DNA from: Mansonella perstans
Lineage: Eukaryota > Nematoda > Chromadorea > Rhabditida > Onchocercidae
Length of the DNA stretch: 64,000 nt
Assembly: GCA_037074765.1 (NCBI GenBank)
Contig: JBAMDO010000569.1
Span: 186,001 to 250,000, forward strand
Direction: 5' to 3'
The notes beneath the pieces were generated by a model, which was given only the letters and a program-made list of their open reading frames with translations, searched no databases and was not told the origin of the DNA. Every line of letters begins with the position of its first letter. The stretch's first letter is position 1. A program made the position numbers and the translations under genes. Shown here one piece after another: positions 25,096-37,704 of the stretch.

Positions 25096-26604
25096 TTATC
25101 TTCGACCAGTAATTCCCGTATTTGCTGTCTTGTCAGTCATTGGAATACTTAGTTCCTGCAATCAATATTTGAGACAATTTAGCATATATTTATGTCAGCC
25201 GTTTCATTTGCACAGGAATATCATAAATTGCGGTGCTTATAACTACAGATTAATTTGCGTGCGAAAATTTGATTGCAAAAATGCGTAGTTCCCCTGGAAA
25301 ACCTACAGTACGAGCTTGCAATATCCAAACCCGCGATATCTTGAACTGAAGTGTAATCCCAAAATACCATTGTAAAAGCTAGTAGCGTCTTAATTTTTAT
25401 AATCAAATAACATTGCCTTTATCGATCACTCTAGTTACATATCAACTCTGTAATATTCACAAGTGCAGATAAGTTTCAAAACCAAGGAAAGAGAAAAATA
25501 AAAAGAACAAACCATTGATTCAATCATCTGCTTCGTCTCCGTATCTACTTCGATCGTGGTTAGCATACGCGGATCAACGACAGAAATATCAGGCATATAG
25601 TTATCGCGACGTTCTCTTTCCTCCTCTTGTAATTTAATAGAAATACCACGAACTGGTCCCTTCTCAATACGTTTCATCAAGTGTGTTATGTAACTGAAAT
25701 AAATTCATAATTCTGAAATTCTAATTAATTTAAACAATATAACATAAATTTCTTTACTTTCCAATATGAAGATGCTATGCTCTTTTTCGGGTCAATTCAT
25801 ATCATTTCACTCATATATGTTTCATTGCAATGAAAGACCATCCAAAACGTACCCAAAATAACTGGGACCAAAAACCAAAAACAGAGGAATTCTATGATAT
25901 AAAAGTACTAATTTTCCAAAAACTACGATTTTCTACTCCTTCTTCAGCAATCATATCACAAAATTTTAAATGGTGAGCCAAGCAAATCCTTTACAAAGCT
26001 GTTAAATACTTCTCTTACATTATATATAAAAGTCATATTGTAGATTATTGGTACTTTTGGTACCAATAATCTGCAACGCTTTGCACAACAAAGTTGGTTT
26101 GCTGGAGGATTGGCTGCCTTATGCTGCAGGATTTACCATCATTTTTGCTTCACTGATTGCATTCAAGCAGAAGGAATTGAAAGAAATTGCTCGGCTACTC
26201 TACCGTTTCCCAATTATCGTATATTTTTCATTGTAATAAAAAGTAAACGTCTATAAATCTCAGGAAAGTAAGTAAAGATCTATAAATCTCGGGAAAGTAA
26301 AGGTCTTTAAACCTTATTTACCGGCATAAATGCAGCTAATAAAATATGAAAGGTAAATGAAATTTGGGTGAAAATATCCATACACTAAATATAACTAAAT
26401 CATCGGTATTCATGCATATTCGAGCACTGAAATTTCCACTTACCCGGCAATACGATTCCTCATTTTTTTGCTCGGAATGACCGCAATTTCTTCGCAAATT
26501 CGCTTATTTGTATGGAAGTCATGTGTCAGCTTAGTGTAATATTTCTCGATAATCACACGAGAAGCTTTTTTCACGGTCTTCGTGCGTACTCGTCCGCAAA
26601 CCAT
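25096..26604 (-). CDS. rps-17: 40S ribosomal protein S17 (eS17)
   Basis: Three exons (26604-26444, 25693-25513, 25155-25096) encode 133 residues, the normal eS17 length. The start [20 protein letters not shown] and the block [20 protein letters not shown] are diagnostic, followed by [21 protein letters not shown] and YMPDISVVD. eS17 is a small-subunit head protein. The tail ITGRR is consistent with family members. Intron 1 (25694-26443) is unusually interesting because it carries a fragment of a bacterial membrane protein on the opposite strand. The gene is transcribed away from FAM76. Confidence 0.96.
26030..26239 (+). pseudogene. Frame-broken fragment of a bacterial Mrp/NuoL-M-N-type antiporter subunit (candidate Wolbachia insertion)
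   Basis: Within rps-17 intron 1, on the opposite strand, an open frame gives [12 protein letters not shown] and [18 protein letters not shown]. After one extra base near 26192 the next frame continues [11 protein letters not shown]. Together they reproduce the conserved G-x2-T-x2-FAS-x-IA-x-QK-x2-LK-x2[11 protein letters not shown] helix-loop-helix of bacterial MrpA/D and NuoL/M/N proton-translocating subunits. No start codon, flanked by stops, only about 70 codons: it is a remnant. Its style suits an alphaproteobacterium such as Wolbachia, whose DNA is often found in filarial nuclear genomes. The family match is seen in sequence; the Wolbachia source is an inference. Other parts of the gene may be degraded just upstream (25920-26030). 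Confidence 0.65.
26043..26071. repeat. Perfect 13-bp inverted repeat at the edge of the bacterial fragment
   Basis: AGATTATTGGTAC and GTACCAATAATCT flank a short T-rich loop and can form a hairpin. It lies at the left part of the antiporter-like reading frame inside the rps-17 intron. Confidence 0.8.
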
Positions 26605-27461
26605 TGTTTTTTAGACAGCTCTCGTCACTCTTCACTTTGAAAATCCACTTAAATTTAGAGGCTTGAATTGCAGAATAGATTATTTTTTTATACGAATCAA
26701 TCACAACGTATTTTGTTATTAAGAACTCATACGAAAACACAAGAATTCACAAAAAACCAAATCTATAACCTCAAATTCCCAGATATCACGTAAACTCCCA
26801 ACCTAGATCATCCCTAATACCTACCAGTATCACACCAGTTCGTTGGTCTCAACGATGATAGCAGTCCAGAGTTGCCTAGACGTTCTGCATAACCATTCAG
26901 CCCAAACATTTTGCGACAATGATAGTCCAAATGATGAATAATTACCATCATGTGAAAATTGCATGTCTCAGTGGATAACTTAGTGTACAAGGTGCTTGTA
27001 CAAGGACCAATATTCATTTTGTTTATTTTTAAAATGAAGATCAGTTCTTTTTAATATTTTCGTTTTTTTTTTTAAATTTTTGGAAGGCAATTAATTTTAA
27101 GAAATTCTCGAAATTTGAAGATATTATAATTAGATGAAAGAATATTCAATTTCCTTTGGCAAATGCAATAGAGAAAAATTTTTAAACTTTGGCTTTTTCC
27201 TTTTCTTTGTTTGTTGCGTAAGCAAAATTTAAATTAGCCATCAAATGGAAAGACAAGAAAACTATGAATGGTTACATAATCTTTTTCATTTTTGAATTCT
27301 ACTACGTGAAATTTCGAATATTTCATGAATTTTATCATTCATATTCTTTTTCCTGTTTGAATAATCGTATGAAAAAAACATGAAAAGGAACGAAGAGATA
27401 TTCCTGTTACTTATGTTTAAATTTTTGTTTTATTTTCAGGGAAAATATCAATGAGGATAAG
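26605..27461. promoter_or_regulatory. Divergent region, rps-17 and FAM76
   Basis: 857 bp between outward-facing starts. A GC-richer patch at 26814-27017 has a 67-codon ORF on the minus strand and a shorter one on the plus strand; neither is recognised. TTTATTTTCAG at 27429-27439 is a likely spliced-leader acceptor for FAM76. Confidence 0.45.
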
Positions 27462-29620
27462 ATGACCCGTAAATGTTACTATTGCAAGGCGGAATTACCC
27501 GAAGTAACGTAAGTCTATCGTTCATAAGAATTCTCTATGTGTCATCTTGTCGTTCAAGCGAGTGTTGATCTGTTTACAAATATGATCTACTGATCGTTCA
27601 AGCGGGTGTTGACTTATCTGTTTTTCAAATAAACTGTACACATTGTTGATTTTTGCAAATTTTCAGTCAAATTCTAATTCATTTTTTTGATTTTCGATTG
27701 CTTTTAAATTTAATACTATTTGGAACGTTTGTTTTAGTGTAGGCAGTGAAGGTGATTCACAGTGTGAAAAGTGTAAGAAGAATGAGGAGAAATATAAAAC
27801 AAAGGTTAGTTTCAGTATAAAACAAAGATTTTTAAATAATTTTACAATGCACATTTTTTGTTTCAATCTGTGTTTGAATAGTTTTTCTGAAATTTTTCAT
27901 TAAGCATATTCAATTTTTCAGTTAATGTGACCTGATTGACAGTAAAACCTCCTCTCTAAAGAGACTAATTATATCATATAATCTGTTATTAAGCTAACCC
28001 ATGATTATAAGTGGAATCACAGAACAGAGTATCACTGATAATTACTGGTAGTTTTTTGATTCATTTCAGCCGACAATATGTATGTACTGCCAGTTACAAG
28101 CTGCTTTCGTTGATAACAAATGTGTTTGGTGTTGTCATGCTGAGAGGAAGTATGGATTACCAGTGCAATGTTCTCAGTGCCTTCAGAAATCTGCCTTTGT
28201 TCGAGAGCCTTCACAAAAGGTTAGGAATATTCGTGACAATTTTTGGTTTATCAATCAAATTTCTCCTAGTAACTGCTATTGAGTTAGCTTAATATAGCGA
28301 ATTGCTTTATCAGGAATCAAAATGATTTAATTTTCTGCCATTCATTGGATTAAATGAATTATAGAATAAACCCCTATATTGCCGTCTATGTACAATGTCT
28401 AGAAAGGCAATGTTCGGCGAAGCCGTAGCATATAGTAATATATCAAAATCAAAAATTAGCAGTTCGAAGCGAAAAAAACAAAATTCTTCGGAAAGCAAAG
28501 GAGGAAAAGTCTTAAAGGTAGGAAACTTTTACTTTCCGCACACTTTTTGGTTATTTTGCAAGTTGAGATCTCATTCAAAGTAAATATTGAAATTATCTTT
28601 CAGCAATTTCAAACACTTTGAAACACTTTGTTTTATATAAATTTTAAATTCAACAGTAGTCTTCATATTCATAGCAAGCAAAATTATTGCCGAATTTCTC
28701 AATGTAAGTGCTATTTGACTTTTTGACTCTTTGTTTTAGCGAAATGCGATGACAGAGACAACGCTAGATAGTGCTCATTCGGAACACATCTTTGTCATTC
28801 AACAGTATAAGGATGAAATTTTAGAACTGCAAAAGAAATGCTTCGAAAAAGACAGAATCATACTAGAAAGGGATAAGAAGGTAAGCTCTTTACAAATTGC
28901 AGATTTTAAGTGATAAAATTACGTACTCCCTTTATGCGTGAGTTGTAGGTTCTTTTTTTATGCTACGGCTTTCTTTTATACTTAGGAATCGCAGTAGTCT
29001 GATAGGTGAAAAATTTTGTGTAGGATTTGTGCCATACTATACCGTACGATTATGGGATTTATAAGATTGTAGGAATTCAGAAGTTTTTATAACAATCAGC
29101 GAACAGATGACTGATGACTGATGTTTATTAGATAACTAATCATCAGCCAAGTTTGCTCTATAAGAATGTTTCGCACATTGCATGAGGAATAAAAGTTTAA
29201 TCATCTCCTTGGGATGCTTATCACTAAATTTGCGTGATTTCCCATAATGGTGATTCTCTTGTTGTAGTGAATTTTTTGTACGAGTAGATCTTTACAGATT
29301 GCAGAATTGAATGCTGAAGTTATAATGCAAGAGCAACAGGGAAGAATTAAAATAACCATGATGCAAAAGCAACATGCCGAGTCGTTGCAATCATTGCATG
29401 ATCAGATACGGACTTTAAACAAACAAGTAAGATGTGCAAGTTAACAATATTTGATGATTTTTGCATCATTATTGTAGACTAGAAATTTACTGATATTGAA
29501 TTAAACTGCTTAGTTGTTTCAAATAGGCTCTATTCTAAAGTTCTAGGATGATGAATAATTTGTTTCAGTTTTGTATTTTGTTTTGAATTTTAGATGCGGC
29601 AGTTGCAGAAAGGATTTTGA
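27462..29620 (+). CDS. fam76: FAM76 family protein
   Basis: Seven exons (27462-27508, 27738-27804, 28070-28219, 28365-28517, 28740-28880, 29298-29426, 29594-29620) encode 237 residues. The cysteine-rich N-terminal half follows the FAM76 pattern: CYYCKAELP, CEKCKKNEEKYKTK, ICMYCQLQAAFVDNKC, ERKYGLPVQCSQC, and LYCRLCTMSRKA. The C-terminal half is a coiled coil (QQYKDEILELQKKC to IRTLNKQMRQLQ). FAM76A/B are nuclear-speckle proteins of limited known function. Compared with vertebrate members this model lacks the first CxxC knuckle; either the nematode protein starts at Met 27462 after the spliced leader, or a first exon in the 26.8-27.4 kb region was missed. Exon 4 was placed at 28365 because that keeps frame and restores the LC-x-LC-like block. 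Confidence 0.82.
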
Positions 29621-31932
29621 CTATACATCCGGCTCGTGTGATTTCTTTTATATTCTGTTTTTTCTGTTCATCATTGTATTGATAACATTTATTTTATCCT
29701 CAATGTAAAAAGTAAAGCTGTCAATTCCAAATTTGAATTTGATCGAATAAGTAAAAAAAGTTGAGCATAACAGTTAACAGTGATTTTTTTTTTTCACCAA
29801 ATAAATAAGATATTGAGATATTTCCTTATTCGATCAAATTCATATTTGGAAGTAGTAAAAAATACTCGCTGGCATTTACTGATTAGCTATTTAAAATATA
29901 TTGAACACGAAAGTACGTGTACTTTCCCGAGATTAATAACATTCGTTGTGTGTTTTACAGATCTATTGTGTCTTTGCATCTGTTAAATTTTAGTCCTTTG
30001 TTGAATAGAACTTGAAGATAGAATAATTACGTTCTTATAAACATCTTTCTGGAAATAGTGCTTATTATCGTGGGTGGATACGATTCACAAAAAAAGCTAT
30101 TTATTTCGAAAGAAAATAATTTGTGCAAGGTTTCATTTCTATTTTTTATATTAGCATTTTTTTTGCAGTACCAAAACCACTTGTTTTGATATTTAAGTTC
30201 CTGTTACAGTTGAAGAACAATTTCATAATTTATATGACATTGGTGTATCGCGCAATTTAATTTAAACAGTCATTTTATTTTCTTTGTAACTGTTCTTTGC
30301 CTTTTTTTTTTATATTTTGTTTTTGTAAACTATGTACCTTACTGTTTATAATTATCATCTGATGTTATTCATAATTCCGGAAGTTGTTTTAAGATAACTA
30401 TTTTAAATTTAACTATGTTGATAATAGCAACTTCAGCGCTGATCACACTGATTTCATTTTGTCAATATAAATTTTTCCGCACTAAATCTTTATTGGCTGA
30501 ACGATGTTATCCTAAAACAACTTGTAAGATAATTATGTCAGTGCCGTGTGCTATTATCATTGATAAAATGAATGTCAGTGATAGTTTTACACTTGTATGA
30601 TAGTTTAAACAATTAATTTCATTTAAACGTCACTCTTTTTCAATGTAAAATTCTATCTTATTTGTTGTTAGTGCCATGTAAAATTTTTCAGCAAGTTGAT
30701 TTTTTTCATAACTTAATATATAATATATATTATAATTGTTTCCATAAAGTTTTAAATTTTGAATCAAGTGCTCTGCGAATATTTTACCGGCAGAAGCTCG
30801 GAAAGCTCATCAACGTTGTTTTTTTTTTTGGAAATTCCAAGGGCGGGAAATCTGACTTTGCAAATTTTCGGAAATTAAGTTGTTTTAGGGAAAGATAAGA
30901 CAGAAGACAGGAGAGTGCAGGGTTATGGATTTGGGTAATTTTAAATTAAATTCTCATAAAATTTCATTAAAAAATCTTATTCTGCGATTTTTACAGTATG
31001 CTGATCTAGTAATGGTAATCTTAGGTACCATATGCAATGGATGTATCATAGATGGTAATTCGGGAAAAAGTTTGTGATTTATATTGTTAGTGCAGCATAC
31101 CAGACTTCTGTATTTCTCATTATATTACCTTGATCCAAGTTCATTAATATCTGTTCCCACTAAGATATTTGAGAATTTGTGACCAAAATACTTCTTGCAT
31201 GCATGCATTATATAACATGAAAATGTAAATTTAAAATTTAATGCTGTCGAGGAGTTAACAGGCATCGACTAATCTCAAATTTTCAAAGCAAAGCAAAATG
31301 CAGTTTGCTTTGAGATTTCTTAAACTTCAATTAATCATTGCTCGTAACCATTACTGAATAATCGAGGAATGAAAGTTTATAGTTTTAAATTTCAAGTAAT
31401 GAAATGAACTTTATATTGCTTATGCTGATACCATTGTTGAATCAGAGATTATACTTTTGTAAAAGCTATTTATATTATGCAAACTACATCGAAATGGAAT
31501 TTGTAATGAAGATTCGAATAATCCCTGCCAAATGCATCATTTCTTATTAACACGAGAATAAATTTAAAAACAACGAAACGTATGCCAGATGCCAGATAGA
31601 ATCTCCAAATAGAAACTCCAAGTACTGCCAATACATTTAAACAGTTGAACGAGAAATAATTTGTAAAGCATCATTGATTTACTTTCTAAGGTTTCAGAAA
31701 TTTTTTTGATAGTACTTTTAAATATGCATTAGATTTTTACTCATAGTAACTGATATTGATATAAAATTGATCCAGAAATCATACAGACGCCGAAAAATTG
31801 TTAAAATATTGAATTTGCACTTAACGTCCTGAGAAAACTAAAGGCAGGGTTGCTATGGTGATTCGTTCTGTAGTATTGAAAGAAGGAAAAAAAAAATTGG
31901 ATTAGTATTTTTCTATTACAGCTTCAATCAGA
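29621..31932. other. Intergenic region between FAM76 and dyf-1
   Basis: 2.3 kb, AT-rich, with no credible gene. It contains a 27-bp inverted repeat (29725-29851). TTCTATTACAG at 31910-31920 precedes the dyf-1 start and may be its trans-splice acceptor. Confidence 0.55.
29725..29851. repeat. 27-bp inverted repeat with 73-bp spacer
   Basis: The arm at 29725-29751 (TTCCAAATTTGAATTTGATC...) matches the reverse complement of 29825-29851 with a single mismatch. The spacing suits a long hairpin, a small MITE remnant or a precursor hairpin RNA. It sits about 100 bp past the FAM76 stop. Confidence 0.85.
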
Positions 31933-34900
31933 ATGCCTTTTGTACCAATAAAGGATGGCGAATTTACAAGTACAATTTATGGAATGGTTTGTTTTAATAA
32001 TTCTAAGCAAAATCAATCAGATGAATGTGGTCTGAAATTTTTCTCTCAAAGATCTCACCATTTTATTTTTGAAGTGAAATTTTTTTATTGGTCGAGTAAA
32101 TGCAGGAAATTTCAAATGTAATTTCAAACATGTTAACCTTTTAAAAAAGTTTCCTATTTATGCAATTCTTGTTTTTATTTCATTTATAAGTTTTAGGATT
32201 AGATAATATGATTCACCAGTTAGTGATTTTATTGATTGAATTTTACATAATAATTAAAATGCAGAAGTTTTCATTGATTTTGCATATCCTTGTCTTTCTT
32301 TGTGAAGTATATCAAAGGTACGGATAGATGAAAGATATGATACATATGTAAGAAATAGGGAAAAAAAATTTAATTTTTTACTGCATGTTGAAAATGAAAA
32401 ATTGAAAATTGTCCAATAATACATGGCAGTGAGCTTATAAAAAACTTATGCGTTACACTTATGTGATAATCATTAATCTAACAGATATTATCAATAACTG
32501 ATTGGATTCTGTTGTCCCTAGAAATATGATTTTCGAGGTGTTTCAATAAGGGGACTTTATCGAGAATTGAACGAGAAGATGAAATGAAACTTTTTCTTGT
32601 TTTGTTAATTACTAACAATTAATGATGAAATTTTGTAATTTATAGATCAAAGAAAATCGATATGAAAATGCAATTCGATCATTGCAGTATGAATTGCAGC
32701 GGACATCGAATGTAAATTTTTCTTCATTATTAACTGATAAAAGGCACTCTTACTAAACGACAACTTGTTTGTCAAATTAAAGAGTTGTATATGGCTTGCA
32801 AACACATGATCATGTTACTTTACTATGGTAAAAACTTCGTGGTGGAAGCATTTTCATGAAGGATGTTTGTCAGAGACAGGAAGAGAGTTCTAAAAATAAC
32901 AGTATTATTTGATTACTGCAAAGGAAAAGCAGTAAATAAGTGATTATCTTGCGATCATGCTGAAAATCTTCTCATTCAGGAAGTAGAAAAAACAATTCAT
33001 AAAATTTGTATCACTAAAAATTTTAAATAGCTGTAAATTATAGAGTCGAGCAGCATTATCATTGCTTGGATACTGCTATTTCTATCTGCAACAATTCACA
33101 GAAGCAGCGGAATGTTACGAACAACTTGCGCAGTTATATTCATCCTATCCGGAATACAAACTCTATTGGGCTCAATCTCTCTACAATGCTTTTATGTTTC
33201 CGGAAGCTACCGCTGTTATCTCACAAGTGAACCGTTTTCAAATACAACTGATTAGATCAAACATTTTCAACAAGAACATGGTTTTCAATTTTTGAAATTT
33301 AAAAATTTCAAGTATAAGAAATTAATTTAAAATCATGCATAAAACATATAGAATAGTCTTAAGATTGATGACCCACAGCTCGTCGGGCAAATTCTAAAAT
33401 TGGAATCAGCGATCAAATACCGCGAGGAAGATATTACAAATGCTCGAATACTCGTTGAAAAGTATGCAGCAGATGATCCAGACCGTGACATCAACTTAGC
33501 ATGCCTTGAATATAAGGTTTGTCAGTGCCACAGGACAAATGAACGAAAAAGACATTTTATGCCTTCAGCTGTCAACTGTATTTCAGGAAGGAAACTACGA
33601 AAAGGCTCTTGAACTCTTTACAACAGCTACACATCTCCACGGTTATCAGGTTATTAAAATGATATAAAATGCAATTAATAATTTGCTTTCATTGCTCTTC
33701 AGGGACTAATTGTCTTCATTTCCAGCCATGTTTGGCTTATTCAATAGCTTCATGCTACTATCAAATGCATAATTATTCGCAAGCACTAAAATTCATTGCT
33801 GATATCATTGATCGAGGAGTTCAAGATCATCCAGGTAAATTATCTCCTCCTGAAAAAGGAAAAATTTTCAGAAAAGAAAATTTGTTTTCGATTATAAAAT
33901 GTTTCAAAATTTAGTCGATAGTTTGTAATTTAAATTTAAATAAGTCAATTAAACAGAACTATCAATTGGTATGGCGACGGAAGGTATGGAAGTCAGTTCA
34001 GTTGGTAACACACGTCTTTTACATGAGACATCTCTGGTTGAGGCTTGCAATTTAAAGGCAGCGATTGAATACAATCTGAAAAATTGTAAATTTTAATTTC
34101 TTATTGTAAAATCGGTTCAGTTATTCAGTGTTATTCAGTGCCGAAAATTTAAAATCGAGATTGATTTAAAGAAGTTAAAAATCATTCATTATTATATGCA
34201 CGTTCTGTTCAATAATTTTTCAATAATTCGGTGTTTTATGTAGTATCAGCAGCTTCTGAAGCGTTAACAGATATGCCACCAAGGCTGGAAGAGGAACTTG
34301 ATCCGGTTACTTTACATAATCAAGCCTTAATTAATATGGATACCAATCCATCCGACGGTAAGTTCTTCATGTCATCTTGAAATGTTGATCCATTTAATCG
34401 ACTGATCGTCTTTATGATTTGATAAGTTTTAAGATTTAATTTTATATTACAACAAAATTTTCATGACAATTGTATATCTCGCGAATAGTTATTTGCAGGT
34501 TTTGCAAAATTGCAATATCTTTTAAGCCAAAATCCATTCCCACCGTCAACGTTCAGCAATTTGCTTCTTCTTTACTGCAAATACGAGGTAACACCGTACT
34601 TTTTCGGCTAAAAGATATGCGGAAAGAGAGCAAGTGCCCTGATCAGTTACTTCAGGACTTTTATCTAGTTATGAAAGTAAATTAATTAATCACTTTCAGT
34701 ACTATGACTTAGCAGCTGATGTTCTGGCTGAAAATGCTCATTTGACGTACAAATATCTTACACAGGTAACTGATATAAAAAGTTCTATTATCACTGAAAT
34801 ATCTTTTTTTCTTGAAATTATTATTATCACTTTTTCATAGTATTTGTATGATTTTCTGGACGCTGTAATTACCCAACAAACAGCGCCGATGGAAGCATAC

Positions 34901-37462
34901 AACAAATTTGAAGCAATTGGCAACGAACAAATTAATGAATTGCGGAAATTAAGCAAACGTATAAATGTATGATTTTTATTTTAAAAAAAGGAAAAAATTG
35001 AATGTTGATGAGAATATTCAAAGAGAGAAAATTTAAGAATATACAGTAGAAGCCTCCAACCTTTTCTTGATCAAGGATCATTTTGACTTTTTTATTTAAA
35101 CAAGCGCCATAAAGTCAAAAATAACAAATTCTGTCAATTTGAAAATAAACTTTAATCTGAACTTTTACCATATTAGTTAAACTTTAAATGCTATTATAAC
35201 ATAAAAAGAATAAAACAATTTTAATAAAATAAAATAAAATAAAAAACAAAAAGAAAATAGCTCAACTATATTTGGAGAATGGGCGGATGATGGGTTGGGA
35301 ACCAATGATGTAGAATGGTAATGTTTTGTGCTAATTAAAATTTTCAGTCATGATTGAAATATCTTGGCTGAATCTCAGCCCATAGCAAGTCATACGTATC
35401 GGTAATTCTTTGAAATGAACAAACGAAAGAAATTTCGCTGCTGATAGAATTTTCATCAGTGCATCCAATTAACACTAACAGTAATTTCCTGAACTGTAAT
35501 AATTCAGGAAACTCGTCAAGGAAACGATGAGCTGATTGCTCAACAAGCCATCAAAGCATATGATGAGACTATGGCTAAGTAAGCAGCGTTTTGGTTTTTC
35601 CTATAATCATAGAAGCATTATTAAGAATCATTTCTTTCACCAACATTTTGAAAAAAACTTATTATGCAAACCATCAAAATTTTTTTAGCATTTATCCAAA
35701 ATGCTTGCAACAAATTATAATTTTGCTATCGCCCTAAAATCTGATAATATTGATTAAGTTACAAATGAAATTATGAGATATGAGCAATGAGCAATTCTGA
35801 ATTATTTTGAATAAATTTTTAGCAGTACGTAATAATTTCATTTACAAGTGACTTATGGAGAAGTAAAGAGGAATTTGTATTAATTTGTATTTGTATCTTC
35901 AGTTTTTTATTTCCTCCTATTCACAATTGAACTAAAATTCAAACCAGGTACATACCAGTGTTGATGTCGCAGGCTAAAATTTATTGGGATATGAATAATT
36001 ATTTGCAAGTGGAAAAAATTTTTCGAAAATCAGTGGAGTTTTGCAGTGAGAATGACATATGGAAATTAAATGTGGCTCATACTTTATTCATGCAGGTATT
36101 AAGCCCAGACAAGACACTAACTTATGTGTTATTGCGTAGCATAAATATTTTAATATGCATTCTGTTGAATGATTTTAGCAGCACTAACCAATCAAAAGCA
36201 TCAAATCCGATCATTTTTCATTCTAGGGTAATAAATTCAAGGAAGCAGCGGGATTTTACGAGCCAAATGTAAAGAAAAATTTTGACAATGTACGATCTAT
36301 TTTTCTGGTATTTCATAAATTTGAATATAGTATCATTTACATTTCTCTGTATTCAACCGCGGTTGACTTATGATTCATTCAGTGATGACTCATTGATACA
36401 TTTGATATTACTGATTAATCAGTTTCTAATTTTAGATGCTTAGTATAACGGCAATAATTCTGGCAAATCTCAGTGTTTGCTACATTATGACTAATCAAAA
36501 TGAAGAGGTTAATATTTGGTACAAAATTAAATTTCATAAATTGAAAAAAACTTAACTTTTTGTTATTATAATTGGATGAAGGAATGAAACGAATTTTAAT
36601 AAATTTTGCTTTCTTGAAGGCTGAAGAATTGATGAAGAAAGTTGAGAATGAAGAAGAAGCAAATGCAGCAACTTCAGATAAATCAAAATTTTTCCACTTA
36701 TGTATCATAAATCTTGTTATTGGTACACTTTATTGTTCAAAAGTATGTTTAAATTTCAGTCGATTTAAAATTTCAAAAGATGTTTCTTTTATTAGATAGA
36801 TATATTTCAGGGTAATTATGAATTTGGTATTTCACGAGTGATCAAAGCTATGGAGCCATATGATAAAAAGCTTGGTACAGATACGTGGTTTTACTCTAAG
36901 CGTTGTATGATTTCGTTGATCGAAAATTTGGCAAAACATATTATCAGCATAAGAGATTCTGTGCTGGAAGATTGTCTTCAATTTTTAGAACAATGTGAAA
37001 GTTTGTTTTTAACAAAATTTCTTTCCATTTATAAAATTGATATAAAATTTAGAAAAGGAAGTGAAATCATGAATGAATTCAATGCGATATCAATTGTTAT
37101 TATTTAGTTTGCTGAAGGATTCAGGTCGTTTAATTTTATGGCTAATCATCTCGAAAATCTGTTAAATCAATTCTGATAACTGCACTCTTCCATCTCTTTA
37201 CTTCTAAACCTTTACATTTTTTCTCAAGATCAAAATCATTCTGCCTTTATTGAACCGTTAAATTTAATTTAGTACCATTGCTCATAATATTTTAATCAAA
37301 TAGTTTCTTGAAAAGTTCATTTCAGTTCATGGAAAACATATTCCTACAACAGTATCTGGTCCATTGATGACTGGTGAATTGGAAGCTGAAAATGCAAAAA
37401 ATACGATAACTTATGAGGCTCGGCTATTACGAGCATTACTATTGGAAGTTATGAATAGCTGA
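31933..37462 (+). CDS. dyf-1: IFT70/TTC30 (DYF-1), intraflagellar transport TPR protein
   Basis: Eighteen exons starting 31933-31986, 32646-32711, 33044-33226 and ending 36811-37000, 37326-37462 join in frame to 651 residues (vertebrate TTC30 is about 665). Family blocks run its whole length: MPFVPIKDGEFTSTIY, ALSLLGYCYFYLQQFTEAAE, YPEATAVISQ, LTDMPPRLEEELDPVTLHNQ, QNPFPPSTFSNLLLLYCKYE, LAADVLAENAHLTYKYLT, WKLNVAHTLFMQ, NLVIGTLYCSKGNYEFGISR and KKLGTDTWFYSKRC. These are TPR helices. IFT70 binds IFT52/IFT88 in the IFT-B core, and in C. elegans DYF-1 is required for the distal segment of sensory cilia. The many small exons are normal for this lineage. Complete; no broken frame. Confidence 0.95.
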
Positions 37463-37704
37463 AATAGAATTATTCATAAATTGAAACTGATTCTAAAATT
37501 GATGCAATGAATACGTTAATTTTTAATTTTGATATTAATTAATATTGAAATGTTAATAAAATCATTTCCTGTTCGGACATTTTGATCTTTTTCTCTTGTC
37601 TATCTCATCCTTTCTCTTTTTTCATAAATATTACAATCATCGGAGATTCTGTTCCGACTTTTTTATTCTCTTCTTTTTGCCTTTTCTTCCCATTAAACCA
37701 TCGC

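Noticed and set aside
30415..30600. 61-codon plus-strand ORF and scattered short inverted matches nearby
   Set aside because: The paired segments are in an order that cannot form one hairpin, and the ORF shows no family.
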